In this document: in pieces, positions 17,217 through 26,206 of the stretch | Position numbering within the stretch: position 1 is the first letter of the stretch | Layout of the letters: every line of letters begins with the position of its first letter | NCBI GenBank assembly: GCA_003567005.1 | Contig: PXBF01000078.1 | Span: forward strand, 1 to 64,000 | DNA from: PVC group bacterium | Lineage (GTDB): Bacteria; Verrucomicrobiota; Kiritimatiellia; UBA8416 | DNA length: 64,000 nt | Reading direction: 5' to 3' | Notes under the pieces: generated by a model | What the model saw: only the letters and a program-made list of their open reading frames with translations | What the model was told of the DNA's origin: nothing | The model's database searches: none | Translations under genes and position numbers: made by a program

Positions 17217-17394
17217 CGCAGTTGGTTCTCCGGTCATGGATTGCCTGCGTGGGAATTGCTAGAGAATAGCAAAGATTATCTCGGTTGGTATGTTTTCTGC
17301 TTGTAGGATTATAGATGTATGTATGTGTAAGATCCATATTGTCTCCGCGATATGAGAGATACGTTACGATTTATTCGAAAAGAAGGAGTGAGTG

Positions 17395-18090
17395 ATGTTA
17401 TTTATGCCTTTAGGGTATTGGTTGTTTGCCATACCGGGACTTATTTTGGCTGGTATTGCCACGCTGGTTACAAAATCAACGTTTGCAAGGTATGCGCGGG
17501 TTGCATCCAGTTCGGGGTTTACGGGGGCGCGCGCTGCAGAGAAGATGTTGGCATCTCAAGGTATTTATGATGTCCGCATAGAACCGGTGCGCGGTTTTTT
17601 AAGTGATCATTATGATCCACTACGACGGACATTACGCCTATCTCCGGATGTCTATGGGTCACGCTCTCTATCTGCTATTGGTGTCGCTTGTCATGAGGCA
17701 GGTCATGCCCTGCAGCATGCAGCCGGTTATGCTCCTCTCACCATTCGCTCGGCTCTGGTGCCAGTTGCAAATTTCGGCAGTAATGCTGCTTATATCTTTT
17801 TGCTCCTAGGCCTTTTTTTCCAGACTCCGGCTTTGGTGCAGTTAGGGGCAATCGTTTTTCTAGGTGCAGTGGCCTTTGCTTTCATTACGTTACCCGTGGA
17901 ATGGAATGCCAGTGCGCGTGCCAAAGTGCTGATGGTACAAAGTGGCATTGTCTCTGCGCGAGAAGCTGATGATGCTGGGCGTGTTCTGAATGCAGCCTTT
18001 ATGACATATGTTGCTGCTGCGGTATCCGCGTTGCTGACCCTATTATACTACCTTCTACGTTCTGGCTTGCTGGGGGGGGCTCGCGATTAA
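17395..18090 (+). CDS. YugP-like zinc-dependent membrane peptidase
   Basis: A 231-residue integral membrane protein of the Zn_peptidase_2 / YugP family. It has an N-terminal transmembrane helix (about 4-24), the zinc motif HEAGH (100-104), two central helices (about 125-165) ending in the family stretch LPVEWNASARAK, and a last helix (about 203-222). Its substrate is unknown. AAGGAG at 17383-17388 favours ATG 17395. The C-terminus contains a run of eight G (18072-18079), where slippage would change the last residues. Confidence 0.85.
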   Translation: MLFMPLGYWLFAIPGLILAGIATLVTKSTFARYARVASSSGFTGARAAEKMLASQGIYDVRIEPVRGFLSDHYDPLRRTLRLSPDVYGSRSLSAIGVACHEAGHALQHAAGYAPLTIRSALVPVANFGSNAAYIFLLLGLFFQTPALVQLGAIVFLGAVAFAFITLPVEWNASARAKVLMVQSGIVSAREADDAGRVLNAAFMTYVAAAVSALLTLLYYLLRSGLLGGARD

Positions 18091-18187
18091 ATCTTGCGTA
18101 GGGAGCGCCTTTAGATTGCCTTTTTATCCGTGCAAATGCATCATCGCATGCAATGTGCAAGCAACGCGTACGTAAGGATAGAATATC

Positions 18188-19585
18188 ATGGAAAAACCGA
18201 ATATTATTTTAGTGAATTGTGATGATCTTGGATATGGTGATCTAGGCTGTTATGGGTCTTCTATCAACAAGACGCCATATCTTGATCAGATGGCAGCAGA
18301 GGGAATGCGTTTCACAGATTATCATGTTATGTCGCCGGTTTGCTCAGCGTCTCGGGGAGCACTGTTGACGGGCTGTTATCCGCAGCGTATTGGTATTACC
18401 GGTGTGCTCTTTCCAGGTGCGGACACGGGGTTACATCCGGATGAGATTACAATTGCCGATATTCTCAAGGGGCAGGGGTATCGTACAAAAATTGTCGGTA
18501 AATGGCATGTTGGCGATCAGCAACCTTTTCTTCCAACGCAACATGGTTTCGACTCCTATTATGGATTGCCGTATAGCAATGACATGGGGATTCAGGGAAA
18601 GAGTCCAGAGGAACGAGCCAAAAAAGTGCCCCTGCCTCTTTTGCGCGATGCAGAGGTGATCCAGCAACAGCCGGATCAACGCGGTATTACCGAGAGATAT
18701 ACGGAAGAATGTGTACGATTTATTCGCGATTGCACTTCGGAAAAGGCAGAGCCCTTTTTTCTATATTTAGCGCACATGTATGTACACGTGCCGTTGTTTG
18801 TGCCCGATCGTTTTTTAGCGCAGTCGCAGAATGGGGGATATGGTGGTGCGGTAGAATGTATTGATTGGGTTGCAGGTGTTTTGTTCGATGAGCTGCGACG
18901 CCAGGGGGTGGATGACAACACTATGGTAATCTTTACTAGTGATAATGGTTCTCGTGCAAGCGGCGAAGGCGGTAGTAATGCTCCTTTGCGCGGAACAAAA
19001 GGAACCACTTGGGAGGGGGGACAAAGGGTCCCATGCATTGTTCGGTGGCCCGGGAAGGTGCCCGCAGATCACGTTTGTCATGAGCCGATAACGGCCATGG
19101 ATTTTTTACCGACACTTGCTTGTTTGACGGGGGCGTCGACGCCCCAAGATCGTGTTATAGACGGCAAAGACATCAGTCCTTTATTACTGGGTCGGGAAGG
19201 AGCTATATCTCCGCACGATGTCTTTTACTACTATATGAACAATCGTTTGCATGCCGTCCGTAAAGGCAAATGGAAGTTGCATTTTGCTACGGGCAAAATG
19301 TTTGTGCCGCGGCCGGATCCGGCACAGGAACTCTACAACCTGGATGAGGATATCGGCGAAACGCGGAATCTTTACGATGCATATCCTGAGGTTGTTGCAG
19401 ATTTGCAGCGCATTGCGGACGGTGCGCGTTTGGATTTGGGGGATGCGTTGGAGGGAAAAGAGGGGCAGGGGAGGCGGCCTGTTGGTCACGTGGAAAACCC
19501 TGTGCCTTTAGCGGTACAGGATGAAAACCATCCCTATATAGTAGCGTACTACGATAAGGCTGATTCTGAAACCATGATGGGCTAA
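18188..19585 (+). CDS. Sulfatase (S1 family, arylsulfatase type)
   Basis: A 465-residue alkaline-phosphatase-fold sulfatase that would cut sulfate esters from glycans or other compounds. It starts with the metal-site NIILVNCDDLGYGDLGCYG and has the formylglycine motif C-S-A-S-R at residues 52-56, with Cys52 to be converted to formylglycine. Later it has VGKWHVG, a FTSDNG loop and GTKGTTWEGGQRVP. Surprisingly, no signal peptide precedes the catalytic domain, and AAGGAT before ATG 18188 supports this start. The sulfatase-activating enzyme is not in the window. Confidence 0.9.
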   Translation: MEKPNIILVNCDDLGYGDLGCYGSSINKTPYLDQMAAEGMRFTDYHVMSPVCSASRGALLTGCYPQRIGITGVLFPGADTGLHPDEITIADILKGQGYRTKIVGKWHVGDQQPFLPTQHGFDSYYGLPYSNDMGIQGKSPEERAKKVPLPLLRDAEVIQQQPDQRGITERYTEECVRFIRDCTSEKAEPFFLYLAHMYVHVPLFVPDRFLAQSQNGGYGGAVECIDWVAGVLFDELRRQGVDDNTMVIFTSDNGSRASGEGGSNAPLRGTKGTTWEGGQRVPCIVRWPGKVPADHVCHEPITAMDFLPTLACLTGASTPQDRVIDGKDISPLLLGREGAISPHDVFYYYMNNRLHAVRKGKWKLHFATGKMFVPRPDPAQELYNLDEDIGETRNLYDAYPEVVADLQRIADGARLDLGDALEGKEGQGRRPVGHVENPVPLAVQDENHPYIVAYYDKADSETMMG

Positions 19586-19680
19586 GCAAATCATCCTCTA
19601 GCACTTGTTTGCGTGTCTAGCCTTGGTATGGTTATCTTATCGAGAGCAAGAAAATATCATGCACTATTATGAGGATCGCG

Positions 19681-21723
19681 ATGAAAGTTTTGTTTGTATT
19701 CTGTGTTACATTGGGATTGTTTTGCGCTTCGAATGCGTTAGCAGGGCGTTCACAGGACGGTTCCGCAAATGGGCCCACGTACGGATGGGTGACCGAAAAG
19801 GAGTATGAGGATCTGCTCCCGCATCCCCGTTTATTTATTACGGACAAGCAATTGCAAAGAATGTTAACGGGACGATCAGATGCCTTTGATGCGCTATACC
19901 ATGCTGTGGAGAGAGCGGCCGAGGCTGCCGTGGCAGATGCCGATGACCCACTAGCCGATCAAACCGTTTGGAGGCGCGCCATACACATGCAAGATCGTGC
20001 AATGGCATTGATCCTGCAGTGGCATCGTACGCAGGATCGCCAATACCTAGACGCAATATTGCGGGATATCGAGGTCATACGGAGATGGGCGAACAGAAGG
20101 CAAATCGGGTTGCCGGAGGGGCAGTTTGCTACCGTTGTCGCGGTTGCCTATGATTTGCTTTATGAAGACCTTACGCATGATCAACGAGAGCGGCTGATTC
20201 AAATTGCAAGAAATGATTTTCTGTTACCCTTTCTTAGCAGGACAGCTCCAATGGATAGAGAGGACTGGGAGCCGGGAGAGCGCCGTAGCTGGTGGCAGGA
20301 TACTCTCTCGAACTGGAATCCGGTCAGCAGTAGTGGTAATGGCGTATTGGCGTTAGCCATGTATGAAGAGATACCTGAAGCGCAAACCGTTATCGATCGG
20401 GTCAATTCCAGTTATGAAGTCATTTTTTCCTATTTGCAGGAAACAGAAGGAGGTTGGGTTGAAGGGTTAGGTTATTGGAATTGGTCCATGCGGTATATGA
20501 CCCAATTTTTGATGAGCTATGAGCGTTCGACAGGTACGGAACTTTCAGGATTTCGCTCGCTAGGGTTTCGGCAGGCGTTGACTTTTGGTACGTTTTTTGT
20601 GCCGCATGGGGAAGCCTGTGGCTTTGGCAATAACCAACATGGGCGTTTCAGTCCACACCTTGCATCTGCTTTGGAGCACCTCGGTGACAAGGAAAGATTG
20701 TTGCGTGTAATGGAGTTTTTTGGCACCCAGGAGCGGGCATTACGTAAGCGAGCCGAGCGCAAGGCCGCTCAGACGGGAGAACCGGTTGAATATGAGCGTG
20801 CTGGTGGGCCGCATGAATTGCTATTAATGCCGGATCCGCCCGAACGTTTACCTACACCGCGGGAGAACAAGATGCACACGTTTCCCAAGCAAGGCTGGAG
20901 CATGCTGGCTGATCAATGGCCCGAACCTACCATTTATGCTGCGGTGCGGGGGGGGCAACTAGGAGGGCACCATACGCATCAGGATTTACTATCATGGCAT
21001 GGTGTAGTGGGTATGGAGCGAATGATTATCAACTTGACGGCATCGGATTATTTTCAAACGGCCTGGGCAGGGCGCGCACATGAAATCTATGAGAAGGGAA
21101 GTGCATCCAAAAACACTTTGTTTATTGGCGGTTTGAGTGCCTATCATGGTAGTCCGCGTCAGCGTGGTTATCAGCCAGCTCAAGCACATGAAACGCATTT
21201 CGCGTTACCCATAGGGCCTGCGCTACGATTGGATGCCACAGGCGCGTATTGGTTGACGCGCGGAGAGCCCCATATTGTATGCCGCATGTTTGTTGTGGTA
21301 GAGGATAAGGGCTTATTGGTATTGGATCGCGTGCGTACAAGAGGTGTGCATCCAGTAGAGGCAAGAGCCTACACAGAGAAGCATGTGAAGCTAGGGGAAC
21401 ACAGTGTTTTGCTTCAGGGGCAGTTTGAAACGGCACGGATGACTTTTGCTGCCGATGTTCCTGCTGTGTTGCGCAAGGCTCCTGCCCTATTAACGGATGG
21501 GTATCGAACACCACCTACGATGCTGCGTTGGCAGACACGGGGCCAGGAAAGCAGTTTGACATTGGCTTCCTTTTTGACGCGCGGTGATGATGAGTATGAT
21601 CTTGTCGTTGAGAGTGATCAAAATACAATTGCCATTACGATGTCTTCCGGAGATTGGTCGCGGACACTGCATTTCGATGGACAACTCAAGCCAGATGTTG
21701 ATACAGAGTCAACATATGAGTAA
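19681..21723 (+). CDS. Heparinase II/III-like polysaccharide lyase, secreted
   Basis: A 680-residue protein with a clear signal peptide (MKVLFVFCVTLGLFCASNALA). It has an N-terminal alpha-barrel (about 60-360; for example YDLLYEDLTHDQRERL) and a heparinase II/III-like beta domain from about residue 400 with GGHHTHQDLLSWHG, the conserved histidine/aspartate strand. Relatives cleave uronic-acid-containing polysaccharides such as heparan, alginate or ulvan; the actual substrate cannot be told. ATG 19681 follows GAGG by 6 bases; ATG 19669 is an alternative. Its stop overlaps the next sulfatase start. A run of eight G lies at 20948-20955. Confidence 0.8.
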   Translation: MKVLFVFCVTLGLFCASNALAGRSQDGSANGPTYGWVTEKEYEDLLPHPRLFITDKQLQRMLTGRSDAFDALYHAVERAAEAAVADADDPLADQTVWRRAIHMQDRAMALILQWHRTQDRQYLDAILRDIEVIRRWANRRQIGLPEGQFATVVAVAYDLLYEDLTHDQRERLIQIARNDFLLPFLSRTAPMDREDWEPGERRSWWQDTLSNWNPVSSSGNGVLALAMYEEIPEAQTVIDRVNSSYEVIFSYLQETEGGWVEGLGYWNWSMRYMTQFLMSYERSTGTELSGFRSLGFRQALTFGTFFVPHGEACGFGNNQHGRFSPHLASALEHLGDKERLLRVMEFFGTQERALRKRAERKAAQTGEPVEYERAGGPHELLLMPDPPERLPTPRENKMHTFPKQGWSMLADQWPEPTIYAAVRGGQLGGHHTHQDLLSWHGVVGMERMIINLTASDYFQTAWAGRAHEIYEKGSASKNTLFIGGLSAYHGSPRQRGYQPAQAHETHFALPIGPALRLDATGAYWLTRGEPHIVCRMFVVVEDKGLLVLDRVRTRGVHPVEARAYTEKHVKLGEHSVLLQGQFETARMTFAADVPAVLRKAPALLTDGYRTPPTMLRWQTRGQESSLTLASFLTRGDDEYDLVVESDQNTIAITMSSGDWSRTLHFDGQLKPDVDTESTYE

Positions 21724-23335
21724 TGCCGTTTCACAATCGCGTCCCAACATCCTTGTTTTCTGTGTGGATGAGCAACGCGGCGACCACTTGGGATGTATGG
21801 GGCATCCACATTTGCAAACCCCCAATCTGGATCGATTGGCTGCAGAAGGTACCTTGTTCCGGAATTGTTTCAGTTCGAGTCCTGTCTGTATGCCGGCTCG
21901 TGCCACGATGCTAACGGGGCTTACCAATCGCGCGTCCGGCGTTTACACCAATGGAGTGAATCTGGACGAATCGATTCCGACATTGCCAAGCATACTGGCA
22001 GAGGCTGGTTATCGGACGCATGCGGTTGGGAAGCTACACCATAAAATCTGGGGGGGGCGAACCATTGCGCCGGATGAAGATACTACCTTGAATCCCGAGC
22101 GGCGCATTTACTGGGATTGGCCTGGCCGTTGGGAAGGACATCATTACAAGCAATTTCCTGACCCTTATTATGGTTATCAGACACTGGATGTTTGTAATGG
22201 GCATGTAAACTATGTCTATGGGGATTATGTTACATGGCTCGAAAAAGAGCATCCAGGGGCTTATGCGGGGTACAAATATCGCCATGATGATCCCAAACCA
22301 CTGACGATCGATCCGCGATTGCACTACAATCACTGGATTGCGGATCGGACGATTGCGTTTATCCGGGAGCAGGTCTCGGGTGTCGGGTGTCGGGTGTCGG
22401 ATGTTGGAGAGGGGGACGCGCTAGAAGGGGCGCAGAATGGGTGGGGCGGTGGTGCGCAGCCGTTTTACATTTGGTGTTCGTTCCCGGATCCGCACGAGCC
22501 TTTTGCGGCAGTCCAGAAATGGGCGGATGTATACAAGGATCTGAAAATTGATTTGCCTGCACATACTTGTGATCTGAGTCCAGAAAATCGCTGCGAAGCC
22601 TTGCGGCATCTTGGGATGGGGCAGGAACCATTTGATCCGGATTGGACCCGCGCATGTATTCGACAGACCTATGGTATGATTTCGCATGTCGATGAACAAA
22701 TTGGACGGGTGCTGGATGCGTTGGAGGAAACAGGACTAGCGGATCATACCGTTGTCATGTTTATTTCAGATCATGGAGATCAGCTCGGTGAACATGGCTT
22801 GTTCTACAAGGGGATATTCCCGTTCGATGGACATGCGCATATCCCTTTTATTGCCAAGGTTCCCGGCAATACGCATGCTGGCAATGTGGTCGAGGATGTG
22901 GTGAGTATGCTGGATTTGGTTCCCACTGTTCTTGACCTGGCTGGTGCCTCGCATCCTGATGATCTTATCCGCAAAGCCAATTGCAATGAGCCAGATGCAG
23001 TCCCTGCGCCAGCCTTGCCAGGGGAGGTTTTAACACCAGTATTAATGGATGGAACAGTACCTCAACGCAAAAATGCCTTGATCGAGCTGGATTGGGTAAA
23101 AGGGCCTTTTCGCGCATTACAAATGCGGACGTTGGTTACGAATGACTATAAGCTTGTCTATTATGCGCCGACACAGGAGACACTTTTATTTGATCGCCGT
23201 AAAGATCCTGACGAGCTGCGTAATATAGCCGATGATCCAGCTTATGTTACCGTCGTGATTGCCATGCTGAAAACGCTGATGGCCGAGCTCGCACGGACGG
23301 AAAACAGGGCTTATACCCAGAACACGGGTGCTTAG
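21716..23335 (+). CDS. Sulfatase (S1 family, choline-/arylsulfatase type) with repeat-derived insert
   Basis: A 539-residue sulfatase with NILVFCVDEQRGDHLGCMG at the start and the formylglycine motif C-M-P-A-R at residues 58-62 (Cys58). Later come GKLHHK, FPDPHEPF and FISDHGDQLGEHG. ATG 21716 overlaps the lyase stop by 8 bases, so translation is coupled. Between the IREQ helix and the strand QPFYIW there is an extra stretch of about 28 residues rich in Gly/Val/Ser, encoded partly by a 7-bp tandem repeat (22376-22403). No signal peptide is seen. Confidence 0.88.
   Translation: MSNAVSQSRPNILVFCVDEQRGDHLGCMGHPHLQTPNLDRLAAEGTLFRNCFSSSPVCMPARATMLTGLTNRASGVYTNGVNLDESIPTLPSILAEAGYRTHAVGKLHHKIWGGRTIAPDEDTTLNPERRIYWDWPGRWEGHHYKQFPDPYYGYQTLDVCNGHVNYVYGDYVTWLEKEHPGAYAGYKYRHDDPKPLTIDPRLHYNHWIADRTIAFIREQVSGVGCRVSDVGEGDALEGAQNGWGGGAQPFYIWCSFPDPHEPFAAVQKWADVYKDLKIDLPAHTCDLSPENRCEALRHLGMGQEPFDPDWTRACIRQTYGMISHVDEQIGRVLDALEETGLADHTVVMFISDHGDQLGEHGLFYKGIFPFDGHAHIPFIAKVPGNTHAGNVVEDVVSMLDLVPTVLDLAGASHPDDLIRKANCNEPDAVPAPALPGEVLTPVLMDGTVPQRKNALIELDWVKGPFRALQMRTLVTNDYKLVYYAPTQETLLFDRRKDPDELRNIADDPAYVTVVIAMLKTLMAELARTENRAYTQNTGA
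22376..22410. repeat. 7-bp tandem repeat TCGGGTG inside a sulfatase gene
   Basis: TCGGGTG occurs three times in a row (22376, 22383, 22390), then TCGGATG and a decayed TTGGAGA. It lies in frame within the sulfatase and encodes a Gly/Val/Ser/Cys stretch at a surface insertion. The 28 core bases are not a multiple of three, so the whole insert rather than the array alone keeps the frame. Confidence 0.85.
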
Positions 23336-23358
23336 AGGGACTGATAACCTGATTGCCC

Positions 23359-25965
23359 CTATTGGCCGAATTGGCGCAATGTAGGGTTTTCGTCCTCATT
23401 CGTCGGACTTCCGTCTGTATGAGGGCTGGCCCAGAGGTATACGAAGCGTTGCCACTGTTCGCGTGCCCCTGGTTCGTGTCCGATTGCTTCCCAGATGCGG
23501 GCGCGATGGAAAGCGGATCCTGCCAAGGGAAGGTTTCGGGTTTGCGGGGAACGTTCGGCGAGCAGAGGGTCTTGATCGGGTGGGCAACGCTTTTGAAGCT
23601 CATCGATGAATCGTAGGATCCGTGGTCCCACAAACCAAGGGGTGGGACCATCGGTTTCCTTGCGATAGGTGCGCGGTGCCATATATTCGATGTGCGGTCT
23701 GTCGTCGCGGTTGATGGGGTGGTCTTGGAACAGATCGCGTGAGGCGGTTACATTGGCCGCATAAAACAGCATGATATTCTGGGAATCGAGCGGGAGCGCA
23801 AGTCTCTGCAGGTCGTGATGCGTCCGCCCTGCCACGGCTTCGCGTCGATCGGCCAGACTGTCGATGCCAGATGCCGGGATCTGAAACGGTGGTGTATGTC
23901 CCACAAAGGCAATGATTTCCTCGAAAGGCTGGAAATTGCCACGCCATAAGGAAACTTCCTCAAATACTTCAAGCATGGTGCGGGCAACGACAAATACTTC
24001 GAATTCTGTCATCATATAAAGCGGTAGCCACTGCACGAATATGCCACCAGGATTCAAACTATTCTTTGCGCTTTGATAATGCTCTAAACTATACAAGTTC
24101 CCGTCGCCAATACGGAAGGGAACAAAGAGGTCGGAATTAATCATGTCGAACGTTTCGCCGGAGGCCATCAGGAAATGGCGTCCATCTTCTGCCAGCACAG
24201 TTGAACGTGGATCTTCAAAGAGTCCGCCCGTATAATCAAAACCATTGTGGTCGGTGAAGTGCAGTTTTGCAGCTTCGATTACTTCGGGGATGAGTTCTAC
24301 GGTTACAACACGCCTGGTATTGGGGAATTGCGGATCTAATGCCCCGCCGGCAGTAATGCCGGATCCCATACCGAGGAAGAAGAGGCTTTCTGTCTGCGGG
24401 TAGGCAAACAGGGGGATATCGTTCTGCATACGAGACTGCATAAAGGAGCCGGTTGAACCAAGGCCGTAGTGGGAATTGATTTTTATGGCCAGTCCGTGGC
24501 GGTCTCTTGTGACGGCAACGGTTACATCGCGTCCTTCCCATATTTGGACGATTTCTTCAGGCTCTCGTAAGGGATCAATGCTGGTAATGGGTAAATCCGT
24601 TGGATTCAAACCCGTAAAAACGAGTATCATCATAAGAACACTGCCACATTTGATAGGGATGCCTTGTTTATCCCATGCAAAAGGAAGCAAAAAGGAAGCA
24701 GCGAGATACAGGATCGCGATCAACTGCATGGTCCGCCACATGCCCATCCATTCTAGAAAGACAAATCCGCAGAGCAGGGCACCTAAAATTGATCCGGCAG
24801 TGTCAACAGCGGTCATGCGTCCCAGGCTTTTCCCTGGGAACCGTGCGAAGCGCTCTTCAGCTTTCATCAAGAGAGGAAAAATGGTTCCTGCTAGTAGGGC
24901 GGGTAGGCCGAACGTCATGAATCCTTGCCGGAAAACCAAGCTGACATAAGCGGCCCATGATCCTTTGAAAGCAATAATTTGCAGGTCATCGGTAAGCTGC
25001 ATCAGGATAAATGGGGTGAGCGCGATTGCGGTTCCGCTCATGAGGGTAAGTGCTGTCAGAAGCAGATATGGGGATATGCGTGTGCGGGCCAACCAGGAAC
25101 TGATCAGTGCACCTGCAGCCAAACAGATCAGGACAATGACCAAAATGGTTGCGTAGGTGTAGACCGAGTTTTCCAGTACTTGTCCAAACATACGGGTCCA
25201 CAGCACTTCAAGTGCCAGAAAGGCAAATCCGGAGATAAAGCAGAGCGGCAGGATGGCCCAGCGACCGCGCGGTACTACCTGGGTATGCTCTGCACGCTTT
25301 TGCGGTGTCGATTCCTGTGGTGGAGGTAAAGGAGCATCGGTGTGGACCGAAGGGTGTCGGTTCGCCACCTTGAAGGCTATCAAGGAAATGGCAGCACTCA
25401 TAATCATTGCACTGATGAAGGTGAGTCGGAAGCCAAACCAGAGCGGCAGGTAGAATCCTGCCATGAAGGCCCCTAGAGCTGCTCCCAGCGTGTTGATACC
25501 ATATACGCGTGCGGCGGTTACACCGAATACATTCCGTTTGCTAATCAGAAATTGTCCAACGACGGGTAGCGTTCCGCCCATGCAGAAGGCAGGCGGAAAG
25601 ATGAGAAGAGATGTAAGCAGTAACTTTACGGCGAGTAAGAGCGGGCGCGAGTGGATGTGTTGGTAAAAGAACGGGTAGATGCGGTAGTATCCCTGGAGAA
25701 TACCGAAATAGAAAATGGCGGTAATGGCGATACCCATTTGCAAAGCCGCATACAGCCGTAGGGCGTTGGGCTTATGGGTTGCGCGTCGTCCCCAGAACCA
25801 ACTACCCAGGGAAAAACCGGCAAAAAGGCATGCGAGTGTGGCTGCTGCTGCATGGGCGGTACTTCCGAAAAGCAAGCTCAGTTGCTTCATCCAAAGCACT
25901 TGATATACTAAGCTTGCAAAGCCGGACAGAAAGACGAGTAAAAATACAATCATTTTTCGTTGCAC
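23359..25965 (-). CDS. Fused MFS-type membrane protein / spermidine synthase-like protein
   Basis: An 868-residue protein. The N-terminal part (about 1-500) holds paired blocks of transmembrane helices beginning SGFASLVYQVLWMKQLSLLFGST, the typical opening of fused MFS/spermidine-synthase proteins. The C-terminal part (about 500-780) is a SpeE-like Rossmann domain (LFFLGMGSGITAGGAL, then VELIPEVIEAAKLHF and an EDGRHFL loop). The final 90 residues resemble a TPR helix pair. Whether it makes polyamines is doubtful; such fusions are uncharacterised. The start is GTG 25965 or ATG 25953; neither has a good ribosome-binding site. Confidence 0.78.
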   Translation of the reverse strand: MQRKMIVFLLVFLSGFASLVYQVLWMKQLSLLFGSTAHAAAATLACLFAGFSLGSWFWGRRATHKPNALRLYAALQMGIAITAIFYFGILQGYYRIYPFFYQHIHSRPLLLAVKLLLTSLLIFPPAFCMGGTLPVVGQFLISKRNVFGVTAARVYGINTLGAALGAFMAGFYLPLWFGFRLTFISAMIMSAAISLIAFKVANRHPSVHTDAPLPPPQESTPQKRAEHTQVVPRGRWAILPLCFISGFAFLALEVLWTRMFGQVLENSVYTYATILVIVLICLAAGALISSWLARTRISPYLLLTALTLMSGTAIALTPFILMQLTDDLQIIAFKGSWAAYVSLVFRQGFMTFGLPALLAGTIFPLLMKAEERFARFPGKSLGRMTAVDTAGSILGALLCGFVFLEWMGMWRTMQLIAILYLAASFLLPFAWDKQGIPIKCGSVLMMILVFTGLNPTDLPITSIDPLREPEEIVQIWEGRDVTVAVTRDRHGLAIKINSHYGLGSTGSFMQSRMQNDIPLFAYPQTESLFFLGMGSGITAGGALDPQFPNTRRVVTVELIPEVIEAAKLHFTDHNGFDYTGGLFEDPRSTVLAEDGRHFLMASGETFDMINSDLFVPFRIGDGNLYSLEHYQSAKNSLNPGGIFVQWLPLYMMTEFEVFVVARTMLEVFEEVSLWRGNFQPFEEIIAFVGHTPPFQIPASGIDSLADRREAVAGRTHHDLQRLALPLDSQNIMLFYAANVTASRDLFQDHPINRDDRPHIEYMAPRTYRKETDGPTPWFVGPRILRFIDELQKRCPPDQDPLLAERSPQTRNLPLAGSAFHRARIWEAIGHEPGAREQWQRFVYLWASPHTDGSPTNEDENPTLRQFGQ

Positions 25966-26206
25966 ATTGTTGTGTAAGAGGCGTTGGAAGGGTAAGAATT
26001 ATCAAAGCGCGTACTCTATCGAAAATGAAAGTAGGCGTAAAGCTCTGAAACCATTTCAGCAGGGAATCACGAGCGCAGCATTGGCACTTGTTGAGGCGGG
26101 GGCGATTGCTGATTTTATTTATCAGTGACATTTTGCAGCATGACTTGTACGGTAAGACGCTCAAACAAATCTTGTGAGATTTTACCGATTGTACAGGATG
26201 CATGCT

